A stretch of 64,000 bases of DNA from Microbispora corallina. GTDB taxonomy: Bacteria; Actinomycetota; Actinomycetes; Streptosporangiales; Streptosporangiaceae. Under the pieces are notes generated by a model. The model worked only from the letters and a program-made list of their open reading frames with translations. It searched no databases and was not told the origin of the DNA. Shown in pieces: positions 44,671 to 53,068 of this stretch. Location: the NCBI RefSeq assembly GCF_016863035.1, contig NZ_BOOC01000018.1:103716-167715 (forward strand). Direction: 5' to 3'. The position numbers were made by a program, and so were the translations under genes. Position 1 is the stretch's first letter. Each line of letters opens with the position of its first letter.

Positions 44671-45741
44671 TTAGTCGCGGGAGCGCAGGCCGTACATGAG
44701 CTCCTGCCAGCGGGCCGCGACGGCCGGCGCGGCGTACGCGGAGGCGGTCTCCAGCGCGCCGGCGGCGAGCGCCATGCGGCGGCGCTCGTCGTCCACGAGG
44801 GCGAGCAGCGCCCCGGCGTACGACTCGACGTCCCCCTCGGGGACCAGCACACTGTCGTGGCCGGCGCGGAGGATCTCCGACGAGCCCCGCGACCCGGCGA
44901 ACCCGACGATCGGGACCCCGCAGCCCAGCGCCTCGAGGACCGCCATCCCGAGCCCCTCGTGGCGGGCGGGCGCGGCCACGATCGACGCCTTGGCGAACTC
45001 GCCGGGCAGGTCGGGCGTGGTGCCCATGAAGTAGACGTGGTTGTGCAGGTCGAGGTCGCGGACCAGCGCGCGGAGGCGCCGCTCCTCCGGCCCGCTGCCG
45101 TAGAGCCGCAGCCGCCAGTCGGGCCGCTTGTCCGCGACGACGGCGAACGCCCTGATCAGCCGGTCGTACGACTTGCCCGGGACGAGCCGGCCGCCGGCGC
45201 TGACGATGCGGTTGTCCATTCGCGAGCGCGGCCAGGGGCCCGCGGGCAGCGGATCGGGGATGGCGTGGACGGACAGGTCGTCGTCGAGCAGCCGCGCCCA
45301 CTCCTGACGGCTGCTCTCCCCGCTGGTCACCACCGCGTCGAGCCGGGGGTAGAAGCGGCGGACGGGGGCGGGCACGGACGGCCGCCCCCACTCCCTGGCG
45401 ATGCGGACGACGTGCCGCGGCGCGTGCCGCGCGGACTGCAGGCTCAGCCCGGGCCGGCCGGTGACCAGCACATCGGCCCGCAGCCCCCGCAGCATCCGCC
45501 ACAGCGCCACCTCGATCCGCACCTGCCCGCGGGGCAGCAGGTGGCGCGCGCCGGGGCGGGCGTCGACGAGCCAGCGCATGGTCACCCGGCGGTCGACGGG
45601 GAAGAACGCCGTCTCCCTCGTCCGCCGGACGCTCACGACCTCCACCTCGTGGCGGACGGCGAGCTCGCTCGCGAGGTTCAGGGTGGACCGGGCGTCGCCG
45701 CGCATGCCGTACGCCGTGGGGACGAGGAAGGTGATCTTCAC
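44671..45741 (-). CDS. Glycosyltransferase family 4-like
   Basis: 356 residues with a GT-B fold: ITFLVPTAYGMRGDARSTLN at the N-terminus, AGGRLVPGKSYDRLIRAFA in the middle and APARHEGLGMAVLEALGCG (E-x7-E region) near the C-terminus. It probably acts at the membrane on a cell-wall glycan or teichoic-like polymer. GTG start overlaps the stop of the upstream gene (GTGA), so the two are coupled. Confidence 0.88.
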   Translation of the reverse strand: MKITFLVPTAYGMRGDARSTLNLASELAVRHEVEVVSVRRTRETAFFPVDRRVTMRWLVDARPGARHLLPRGQVRIEVALWRMLRGLRADVLVTGRPGLSLQSARHAPRHVVRIAREWGRPSVPAPVRRFYPRLDAVVTSGESSRQEWARLLDDDLSVHAIPDPLPAGPWPRSRMDNRIVSAGGRLVPGKSYDRLIRAFAVVADKRPDWRLRLYGSGPEERRLRALVRDLDLHNHVYFMGTTPDLPGEFAKASIVAAPARHEGLGMAVLEALGCGVPIVGFAGSRGSSEILRAGHDSVLVPEGDVESYAGALLALVDDERRRMALAAGALETASAYAAPAVAARWQELMYGLRSRD

Positions 45742-46532
45742 ACGCCCACCTCGAGCCGCAACTCGTCGTCGGGCGTGTAGCTGGGCCGGATGGGCACCCC
45801 GTCCACCAGCGCCCTCGGGTAGTGCACCCGGCGGCGCTTGCCCTCGACGTCGTCCAGCCGCGCGCCCAGCGGCATCCGGCCGTCGACGCCGTCGACCTGC
45901 AGGGAGGGCTCCCAGACGCCCTGGGAGTCGGGCGTCGCGGCGAGCACGTCGCACAGCGACAGCGCCGCGTGGAAGCGGACCCCCTTGACCGTGGCCGCGA
46001 CGGTCACCGTCGCCTCGTCGTCGCTGTGCCGCAGCGCCAGCGTGGCCTCGCGCGGCTGGTCGTCGTCGTCGAGCCCGGTGTACGCGAGGAGCCCCGTCAC
46101 CTCGAATCGGCCCTCACGGAACCAGACGGCCCTTACGTCGGCAACCGGCTCCGCCTCGTCGATCTTTATGGCGAGGAAGCCGTTGCGGGTCCGGTAGGCA
46201 CGGTAGGCCATCGTCCGCCTGCCCAGCGCGTACGCGTCGAGGCGGTCGAGCGAGAAGCCGGGGTCCACGCTCTGGATGCGGTCGCGGGGACCCTCCTGCT
46301 CCAGGTAGGCGTCCCAGCGGCCAGGGGTCAGGTCCAGCGGGGCGAGCGACACCGCCACACTCGCGTCCCGCGCCCGCCCCCGCGGGGTGCCGAGTGTGAC
46401 CTGCCGCTCCACGCCGGTCGTCCGGTGGCGCAGGACGAGCCGGGTGCCGTCGGTGAGCGGTTCCTCGATCGCCAGGCGCAGGGAGAGGACGTCGGCCAGA
46501 GTGACCTCCGCGTCGGTAACGACAACGCCCAC
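45738..46532 (-). CDS. Hypothetical beta-rich protein coupled to glycosyltransferase
   Basis: 264 residues, not recognised. It is strand-rich with two or three repeated domain-like segments (TTGVERQVTLGTPRGRARDA; TYALGRR-like region RLDAYALGRRTMAYRAYRT). No signal peptide or membrane span. Such proteins often accompany CDP-glycerol or glycosyl transferases of wall polymers. GTG start. Confidence 0.7.
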   Translation of the reverse strand: MGVVVTDAEVTLADVLSLRLAIEEPLTDGTRLVLRHRTTGVERQVTLGTPRGRARDASVAVSLAPLDLTPGRWDAYLEQEGPRDRIQSVDPGFSLDRLDAYALGRRTMAYRAYRTRNGFLAIKIDEAEPVADVRAVWFREGRFEVTGLLAYTGLDDDDQPREATLALRHSDDEATVTVAATVKGVRFHAALSLCDVLAATPDSQGVWEPSLQVDGVDGRMPLGARLDDVEGKRRRVHYPRALVDGVPIRPSYTPDDELRLEVGV

Positions 46533-46692
46533 CGTCCAGCCCCCTCCCCGTCGATTGAGCCAACGTTGAGGTTACCGTGATTTTCCTGTTATGTGGAGAA
46601 AGGCTTTGCCGGTGGTGGCCGCGAAGTCACCTTTTTCTGTCGAACTGACAGGTGAATTCAACAAATAGTGCGCACCACCGGCAAAGGGCGGT

Positions 46693-48795
46693 TTACCCGG
46701 CCTTGACGGATTTGATGAGGAGCTGGGCCACGTCCACGACCTCCAGCGACTCCTTGGCCTGACCCGCGTTCTTCTTCTCGTTGATCGCGTCGCCGAGCAT
46801 GACGAGACAGAACGGGCAGGCGGTCGACACGGTGTCGGGATCGGTGGTCAGCGCCTCGTCCACGCGCTCGGTGTTGATGCGCTTGCCGATCCGCTCCTCC
46901 ATCCACATGCGGGCGCCGCCCGCGCCACAGCAGAAGCCCCGCTCCTTGCACCGGTGCATCTCCTGCGTCTGGACGCCCGGCACCTTCGCCATGATGTCGC
47001 GCGGCTGGGCGTACACCTTGTTGTGCCGGCCGAGGAAGCACGGGTCGTGATAGGTGATCTTCTGCTCGATCGGCGTGACCGGGGTGAGCCGGCCCTCCTC
47101 GACCAGGTGCGACAGCAGCTGGGTGTGGTGGACGACCTCGTAGGATCCGCCGAGCTGCGGATACTCGTTGGCCAGGGTGTTGAAGCAGTGCGGGCAGGTG
47201 GCGACGATCTTCTTGACCCCCGCCTCGTTGAGGGTCTCGATGTTCTGCTGGGCGAGCATGGTGAACAGGAACTCCATGCCCAGGCGGCGGGCCGGGTCAC
47301 CCGAGCACGCCTCCATCGGGCCGAGCACGCCGAACTTCACGCCCGCGATGTGCAGCAGCTCCGCCACGGCCTTGGTCGTCTTCTTGGCCCGGTCCTCCAG
47401 GGCGCCGGCGCAGCCGACCCAGAACAGGTACTCGACGTCGTCGGGCATCGTCGAGTCGATGACCGGGACCTCGAAGTCGAGCTCCTCGATCCACTCGGCC
47501 CGCTTCATCTCGGACATCCCCCACGGGTTGCCCTTGTTCTCGAGGTTCTTGAGCATGACGCCAGCCTCGGACGGGAACGAGGACTCGATCATGACCTGGT
47601 AGCGGCGCATGTCGAGGATGTGGTCGATGTGCTCGATGTCGACCGGGCACTGCTCGACGCACGCGCCGCAGTTGGTGCACGACCACAGCACGTCGGGGTG
47701 GATGACGCCGCCCTCGCCCACCAGCGGCTTGTCCAGCAGGGCGAGTACGTCCTCGGAGAAGCCCTCCTTCTCCTTCTCCCCCGCCAGCAGGTACGGCGCG
47801 ACCGCGAAGGCGTGGTCGCGCTGGTCGAGGATGAGCATCTTCGGCGACAGCGGCTTGTCGGTGATCCAGGCCGGGCACTGCGACTGGCAGCGGCCGCACT
47901 CGGTGCAGGTGTAGAAGTCGAGGAAGCCCTTCCACGAGGTGTCGGAGATCTTGCCCCGGCCGAAGACGTCGACCTCGGGGTCGGCCTCCTCGAAGTCCAG
48001 CACCTGGCCGTTCGAGCGCATGGGCTGCGCCGGCCCCAGGCCGTCGGGACGGCGGGAGAACAGCACGTTCAGCGGCGCGGTGAAGATGTGCAGGTGCTTG
48101 GAGTTCACCACGATCACGAGGAACACCAGCATGACGCCGATGTGCAGGAGCAGGCCGACCGACTCCAGGACGTCGCTCGTGGGGAGGACCCTGGCGACCA
48201 GATCCGACGCGAAGGCGCCCGACTTATACGGGAAGTTTCCGGTGTTGACGGCCGATCCCCGGAACAGGAACATCGTCCAGATCACATTGAAGATCATGAA
48301 AAGGATGAGCCAGGCCCCGCCGAGGTGCGAGCCGGAGAACCGCGATCCGCGGCCGAGCTTCTTCGGCGAGTTCTTCACCCGGATCGCGGCGAAGGCGATC
48401 AGGCCGATCAGCGCGGCCACCGCGATGAAATCCTGAAGGAAACCGAGAATGGGCCACGTGCCGATGATCGGGATGTGGAAATCGGGCTTACCGGTGATCG
48501 CTCCCTGGATGAGAGCGCCGTACGCCTCGAGATAAACGGTGGCCAGGATGAAGAAGGCCCACATGACGAAGAAGTGCGCGGTGCCGGACGGGGTCCACTT
48601 CAGCAGCTTCCGCTGCCCGAACACCTCGACCAGCTGCGCCCTGATCTCGGCGCCCACGTGCTCCTTGGCGTACGCGACACGCTCCGGGGCCGGCTGGCCG
48701 CTGGTGGCGAGCCTGTAGAGGAACAGCACGCGACGGCCCGCCAGCGCGACCGCGGCCACGGTCCCGACGAGCCCGACTATCGCTACCCAGAGCAC
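46693..48795 (-). CDS. Membrane iron-sulfur electron-transfer protein (EtfD-like)
   Basis: 700 residues. Six membrane spans in the first 250 residues resemble the gamma subunit of nitrate/heterodisulfide reductases. Two [4Fe-4S] motifs follow (CTECGRCQSQCP; CTNCGACVEQCP), then two cysteine-rich CCG domains ending in GFCCGAGGARMW. It resembles Mycobacterium Rv0338c (EtfD), which passes electrons from electron-transfer flavoprotein during fatty-acid oxidation to menaquinone. GTG 48795 with GGGAGG five bases upstream. etfAB are not in this window. Confidence 0.88.
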   Translation of the reverse strand: MLWVAIVGLVGTVAAVALAGRRVLFLYRLATSGQPAPERVAYAKEHVGAEIRAQLVEVFGQRKLLKWTPSGTAHFFVMWAFFILATVYLEAYGALIQGAITGKPDFHIPIIGTWPILGFLQDFIAVAALIGLIAFAAIRVKNSPKKLGRGSRFSGSHLGGAWLILFMIFNVIWTMFLFRGSAVNTGNFPYKSGAFASDLVARVLPTSDVLESVGLLLHIGVMLVFLVIVVNSKHLHIFTAPLNVLFSRRPDGLGPAQPMRSNGQVLDFEEADPEVDVFGRGKISDTSWKGFLDFYTCTECGRCQSQCPAWITDKPLSPKMLILDQRDHAFAVAPYLLAGEKEKEGFSEDVLALLDKPLVGEGGVIHPDVLWSCTNCGACVEQCPVDIEHIDHILDMRRYQVMIESSFPSEAGVMLKNLENKGNPWGMSEMKRAEWIEELDFEVPVIDSTMPDDVEYLFWVGCAGALEDRAKKTTKAVAELLHIAGVKFGVLGPMEACSGDPARRLGMEFLFTMLAQQNIETLNEAGVKKIVATCPHCFNTLANEYPQLGGSYEVVHHTQLLSHLVEEGRLTPVTPIEQKITYHDPCFLGRHNKVYAQPRDIMAKVPGVQTQEMHRCKERGFCCGAGGARMWMEERIGKRINTERVDEALTTDPDTVSTACPFCLVMLGDAINEKKNAGQAKESLEVVDVAQLLIKSVKAG

Positions 48796-49033
48796 GGGTG
48801 CCTCCCATATCCGACGCTTGGCTGCCAGCGTATGTCCGCCGGTCATCCACAGTGACGACGAGGTCGCGCCCTGTGGAAATGCCCGACGAGGGCACACCGA
48901 ATGGTACCCGCCGGTAACTTGTGTTCCGTCACCGATCGGCCGTGGCGCGCGTCACTGTTTCCGCCCCGGCTGCCATGCCGGCATCCCGAGAAGATCGATA
49001 CTAGAACAAAGCTCTGTAGCCCGATAAGGGGGG

Positions 49034-49699
49034 TCAGCCGCGGGAGACGCCGGGGCCGGCCGCGTCGCCCCGGCCCGGCTCGTCGAGGTAGCGCTGGATC
49101 GTCGGGGCGAGCAGCTCGACCAGATCCTCGATCTCGGCCGACGCCAGCGGCTCCAGGCGGAGGATGTACCGCATCATGACCACGCCCATCATCTGCCCGA
49201 AGGCGGCCTGCAGCCGCAGCGGCGGGATGCCCAGGCCGGCCCCGATGCGGGCCAGGATCGCGGTCGTGAAGAACTCGCGGATCATCGCCGCGGCCTCGTC
49301 GTTGACCACGGCCGTGCGGACCACCCCGAGCATCTGCTCCCGGGAGGTGGGGTCGGAGGTCAGCGTCAGGATGAACCGCACCACCCGCTCGCCGATCTCC
49401 TCCCGGGGCCCGGCGAGGATTCCGGGGATCACCGCCGTGGGCTCCGCCGGCAGCTTCATGGCCGCGACGAACATGCCCTCCTTGGTGTCGAAGTAGTGGT
49501 GCACCAGGGCCGGGTCGACCCCGGCCTCCCGGGCGATGCCGCGGATGGTGGCCTTGTCGAACCCCTTCTCGGCGAAGACCCGGCGGGCGGCGGCCAGGAT
49601 CTCCCCGCGCGTGTCGGCCGAGCCGGGACGGCGGCCGGGCCGCCGGCGCCGCTCGGTCACCTCGCCCTGCCCGCGGGCCCGGGCCCGTCCTTCGGTCAC
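49034..49699 (-). CDS. TetR-family transcriptional regulator
   Basis: 221 residues. HTH: ATIRGIAREAGVDPALVHHY. The ligand domain has MMGVVMMRYILRLEPLAS. Starts at GTG overlapping the methyltransferase stop (GTGA); an internal GTG about 13 codons later is an alternative. Last gene of a TIM-barrel/methyltransferase/TetR set. Confidence 0.9.
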   Translation of the reverse strand: MTEGRARARGQGEVTERRRRPGRRPGSADTRGEILAAARRVFAEKGFDKATIRGIAREAGVDPALVHHYFDTKEGMFVAAMKLPAEPTAVIPGILAGPREEIGERVVRFILTLTSDPTSREQMLGVVRTAVVNDEAAAMIREFFTTAILARIGAGLGIPPLRLQAAFGQMMGVVMMRYILRLEPLASAEIEDLVELLAPTIQRYLDEPGRGDAAGPGVSRG

Positions 49700-50466
49700 C
49701 GGGTGCGCCCTGTCGCGAGGTAGACCCGCATGGGGACGGTCAGCCGGCCGTCGGCGAACACCTTGGCGAGCTCGGCGCGCTCGCGGGCGACCAGCTCGCC
49801 GGCCTCCCCCGTGTCGAGCCGGGCCACGTAGGAGTGCGAGCGCAGGTCGGTCAGGAAGTCGTCGAGCAGCACGGTTCGGGTCCAGCCCACCCAGGTCTCG
49901 GCCACGTCGAGCCCGGCGTCGCCCATGGCCTCGGCGATCGGCGGCATGCTCCAGCCGGGCAGGGCCGGCCCGACGTACCCGTCGCACGACTCCGCCAGCC
50001 GCACGTGGTAGGCCGCGAGCCAGTCGGCCCTGCCGGCGTCCACCGTGTTCCACCAGCCGGCCACCGCGCCGCCTCGCCTGAGCACCCGTACGGCCTCGGC
50101 GACCGACAGCGTGGGGTCGAGCCAGTGCCACGACTGGGCGTACGTCACCAGGTCGGCCACGCCGTCGCGGAACGGCAGCTCGTTGCCGTCGGACAGCAGC
50201 ACCCCGCAGGAGGTGCGGGCCCTCAGCACGGACAGCATGCGGGCCGCGCGGTCGACGGCGAGGACCCGGGCGCCGCGGTCGAGCATGCCCCGGGTGGAGA
50301 TGCCGGTGCCCGCGCCCACGTCCACGACCCGTGCCCCCGCCAGCCGTACGCCGGACAGGTCCTGCAGGGCGACGTAGAGCCCCTCCGGGTAGTGCGGCCG
50401 GGCCGCGTCGTACTCCTCGGCGACGCGGTCGAAGACGAGGTGGCTCTCCTCGACTCCCTCGGTCAC
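49696..50466 (-). CDS. SAM-dependent methyltransferase (class I)
   Basis: 256 residues. GARVVDVGAGTGISTRGML is motif I and SDGNELPFRDGVADLVTYAQ motifs II-III. It has the N-terminal HLVFDRVAEEYDAARPHYP typical of small-molecule methylases. Substrate unknown. GGAGGAGC precedes the GTG start; 40 bases after the upstream TIM-barrel gene. Confidence 0.88.
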   Translation of the reverse strand: MTEGVEESHLVFDRVAEEYDAARPHYPEGLYVALQDLSGVRLAGARVVDVGAGTGISTRGMLDRGARVLAVDRAARMLSVLRARTSCGVLLSDGNELPFRDGVADLVTYAQSWHWLDPTLSVAEAVRVLRRGGAVAGWWNTVDAGRADWLAAYHVRLAESCDGYVGPALPGWSMPPIAEAMGDAGLDVAETWVGWTRTVLLDDFLTDLRSHSYVARLDTGEAGELVARERAELAKVFADGRLTVPMRVYLATGRTR

Positions 50467-50506
50467 CGCTCCTCCAGGGCGACAGGGCCGCGGGCCGGCG
50501 ATCCGC

Positions 50507-51322
50507 TCATGCCGTCGTGGGGGAGGCGGCGAAGTGGAGGCGGGCGAAGGCGAGCGCCTCGGTGAGGTCGTCGATCCGCTCGGTGCGGCTGGCGGCCTTG
50601 CGCGTGTTGATCTCCAGCACGATCAGGCCGCGGTAACCGCTGCCGGCCAGGCGCTCCAGGATCGGGGCGCAGGGCTGGGAGCCCCGGCCGGGGACGAGGT
50701 GCTCGTCCTTGTTGGTGGTGCCGACGCCGTCGGCCAGGTGCAGGTGGGCCAGGCGGTCGCCGAGCTTGGCGGTCATCTCCAGCGCGTCGGAGCCCGACAC
50801 CGCCGTGTGCGACAGGTCGAGCGTCACCTGGGGGAAGTCGTAGTCGATCGGGTTCCAGTCAGGCGCGTACGGGACGACCTCGTTGCCACGGGCCCGCAGG
50901 GGGAACATGTTCTCGACCGCGAACACCACGTCGGTCTCCTCGCGCATCCGCGCGAGACCGGCCTCGAACTCCCTGGCGTAGTCGCGCTGCCAGCGGAACG
51001 GCGGGTGGACCACGACGGTCTGCGCGCCCAGCCGCTCGGCCGCCTCGCGCGCCCGGCGCAGTTTGATCCACGGGTCGCGGCCCCACACCCGCTGCGTGAC
51101 CAGCAGGCACGGCGCGTGCACGGCGAGGATCGGGATCCGGTAGTGGTCGCTGAGCCGCTGCAGGACCTCCACGTCCTGGCTGACCGGGTCCTGCCCCACC
51201 ATGATCTCGACACCGTCGTATCCGATGCGGGCGGCCAGCTCGAAGGCGTCCGGCGTCCGCTCCGGGTACACCGACGCCGTCGACAGCGCAACCTTCGCGT
51301 TGGGCACGCGGATGTCACTCAT
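50507..51322 (-). CDS. Sugar phosphate isomerase/epimerase-like TIM-barrel protein
   Basis: 271 residues, AP-endonuclease-2-type barrel. [42 protein letters not shown] and [11 protein letters not shown] mark the metal-binding strands; LIVLEINT the last. First of three genes on the minus strand. Its reaction is not evident from context. Confidence 0.87.
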   Translation of the reverse strand: MSDIRVPNAKVALSTASVYPERTPDAFELAARIGYDGVEIMVGQDPVSQDVEVLQRLSDHYRIPILAVHAPCLLVTQRVWGRDPWIKLRRAREAAERLGAQTVVVHPPFRWQRDYAREFEAGLARMREETDVVFAVENMFPLRARGNEVVPYAPDWNPIDYDFPQVTLDLSHTAVSGSDALEMTAKLGDRLAHLHLADGVGTTNKDEHLVPGRGSQPCAPILERLAGSGYRGLIVLEINTRKAASRTERIDDLTEALAFARLHFAASPTTA

Positions 51323-51464
51323 GACGTCGCCCTCTCAACGGGCACATTCCAGCCCCCATGGCCGTGGCCGTCCGTTCGTTCCCTGCGCCCGTTCACGGAT
51401 CCAGCCTAAGCCGGACCCGGCCCCGTTGACGCGTCGCCACAATGATGTACCCAAGATCGCCAAC

Positions 51465-51470
51465 TATCGT
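51465..51470 (+). promoter_or_regulatory. -10 box of a likely leaderless promoter (methyltransferase)
   Basis: TATCGT, six bases before ATG 51477, without a ribosome binding site. Confidence 0.45.
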
Positions 51471-51476
51471 TGAGCC

Positions 51477-52175
51477 ATGGTTCGGATCGCGAACGGGGCC
51501 GTACCCAGCCCGAACATCTGGAACTCCCCCGAGGTGTACGAGGTGGAGAACCGCGCGGTGGGCCCGGAGGGCGCGGTCGAGACCGCCATGCGGGCCGTAC
51601 GTGCCTGGGACGGCGCCCACGTCCTCGACGTCGGCTGCGGCGCCGGGTTCCACCTGCCGCCGATGGCGGCCGAGGCCGCCCGGGTCGTCGGCGTCGAGCC
51701 GCACGCCGGCCTCGCCGCGCGGGCCGCCGCCCGGTGCGCGCATCTGGGGAACGTCTCCGTGCGGACCGGCACCGCGCAGGCCCTGCCCGTCCCGGACGCG
51801 TCCGTGGACGTGGCGGTGGCCCGCTGGGCGTACTTCTTCGGACCCGGCTGCGAGCCCGGGCTGCGGGAGCTCGCCCGGGTGATGCGCAGGGGCGGCGCCG
51901 CGTTCGTGGTGGACCTGGACGGTTCACGCGGCGCCTTCGGCCGCTGGTTCCGCAGGTCGGTGCCGTCGTACTCCCCGGAGGCCGTCGAGCGGTTCTGGTC
52001 CCGGCAGGGGTGGCAGCGGCGGGAGCTCGACCTGCGGATGTCCTTCTCCTCCCGTGCCGACCTGGAGGCCGTGCTGCGGATCGAGTTCACGCCGGAGGTC
52101 GCGCGGGCGGCGGCGGAGGAGACCGAGGGCCTGGAGATCCCCTACCCCAACGTGCTCCGGTGGCGCCGTTTCTGA
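51477..52175 (+). CDS. SAM-dependent methyltransferase (class I)
   Basis: 232 residues. AHVLDVGCGAGFHLPPMA is motif I; EPHAGLAARAAARC motif II; PDASVDVAVARWAYFF motif III. Its N-terminus (NGAVPSPNIWNSPEVYEVEN) is characteristic of an actinobacterial subfamily of unknown substrate. It is not related in sequence to the 49.7-kb methylase beyond the fold. Confidence 0.87.
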   Translation: MVRIANGAVPSPNIWNSPEVYEVENRAVGPEGAVETAMRAVRAWDGAHVLDVGCGAGFHLPPMAAEAARVVGVEPHAGLAARAAARCAHLGNVSVRTGTAQALPVPDASVDVAVARWAYFFGPGCEPGLRELARVMRRGGAAFVVDLDGSRGAFGRWFRRSVPSYSPEAVERFWSRQGWQRRELDLRMSFSSRADLEAVLRIEFTPEVARAAAEETEGLEIPYPNVLRWRRF

Positions 52176-52207
52176 CGCCGCGGGATGAATCCGGCCCCGG
52201 CGGGGGC

Positions 52208-52239
52208 TTGACCTTGACACCGGCGTCAACGCTTACGGT
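52208..52239 (+). promoter_or_regulatory. MerR-type promoter and operator
   Basis: TTGACC (52208-52213) and TACGGT (52234-52239) are 20 bases apart, a stretched spacing typical of MerR-controlled promoters. The inverted repeat TTGAC-ACCGGC-GTCAA (52214-52229) lies within the spacer. Confidence 0.75.
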
Positions 52240-52274
52240 CGTGGCTACAGGGGCCGGGGAGGGGCCGGGAGGAC

Positions 52275-52655
52275 ATGCGGATCGGCGAGCTGGCGCGACG
52301 GGCCGGGGTGAGCACCCGGGCCCTGCGCTACTACGAGCAGCAGGGGCTCATCAGGGCCCGGCGGTCGGCGAACGGGTACCGGGAGTACGACGAGGGCGAC
52401 GTCCGCCTCGTCACGGAGATCCGCGCGCTGATGGCGGTCGGGTTCACGCTGGAGGACGCCCGGCCGTTCGTGGAGTGCCTGCGCTCGGGACACCCGTCGG
52501 GGGGCTCCTGCCCGGAGTCCGTGGCGGTCTACCGGCGCAAGCTCGGCGAGATCGACGGCGAGATCCGCGCCCTGCTGGCCCGCCGGTCCGAGGTGGCCGC
52601 CCAGCTGGCCGAGGCCTGCCCGGGCTGCCTGGTGACGCGACGAGGAGAACCATGA
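52275..52655 (+). CDS. MerR-family transcriptional regulator
   Basis: 126 residues. MRIGELARRAGVSTRALRYY is the family HTH; EYDEGDVRLVTEIRALMAVG the second helix-turn-helix; coiled coil near residues 85-110. Cysteines at ECLRSG, GSCPE and ACPGCL could sense redox or metal. It probably activates its own operon with thioredoxin from the overstretched promoter. Its stop overlaps the thioredoxin start (ATGA). Confidence 0.92.
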   Translation: MRIGELARRAGVSTRALRYYEQQGLIRARRSANGYREYDEGDVRLVTEIRALMAVGFTLEDARPFVECLRSGHPSGGSCPESVAVYRRKLGEIDGEIRALLARRSEVAAQLAEACPGCLVTRRGEP

Positions 52656-52966
52656 TCACGCTGACGGCCGACAACTTCGAGGAGCAGGTGCTGCGCAGCG
52701 ACCGGCCGGTGCTGGTCGACTTCTGGACCGACTGGTGCCCGCCCTGCAAGATGATCGCGCCGATCCTGGAGGAGATCGCCGACGAGTACGCCGACCGTCT
52801 CACGGTCGCCAAGCTCGACGCGGAGGAGCATCCGGAGATCGCCCAGCGGTACGGCGTGCTGGGCTTCCCCACGCTGAACCTCTACCGGAACGGCGAGGTC
52901 GTCCGGCAGATCGTCGGCGCCCGGCCCAAGCGCCTGCTGCTGGCCGATCTCGAGGGCCACATCTGA
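52652..52966 (+). CDS. Thioredoxin with CPPC active site
   Basis: 104 residues. VDFWTDWCPPCKMIAPILEE carries the active site C29-P-P-C32; usual thioredoxins have CGPC, and CPPC is less common and shifts the redox potential. The cis-proline is in GFPTLNLY. Reduces disulfides in the cytoplasm. GAGGAG precedes the ATG, which overlaps the merR stop. Confidence 0.92.
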   Translation: MITLTADNFEEQVLRSDRPVLVDFWTDWCPPCKMIAPILEEIADEYADRLTVAKLDAEEHPEIAQRYGVLGFPTLNLYRNGEVVRQIVGARPKRLLLADLEGHI

Positions 52967-53055
52967 CGCCTCACGACGGGCCGGGCGGCCTTCCGGGACC
53001 GCCGGATGCCGGCGGCCCGTGCCCGGTGTGAGCGCGGAATGTCGGCGGCGGCCGG

Positions 53056-53061
53056 TAGCCT
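53056..53061 (+). promoter_or_regulatory. -10 box of a likely leaderless promoter (radA)
   Basis: TAGCCT, seven bases before GTG 53069. Confidence 0.45.
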
Positions 53062-53068
53062 CCCGGTC

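Noticed and set aside
46637..46651. CTGTC-GAACT-GACAG hairpin as terminator of the EtfD-like gene
   Set aside because: Only a 5-bp stem, and on the gene's strand it is followed by an A-run rather than U-run.
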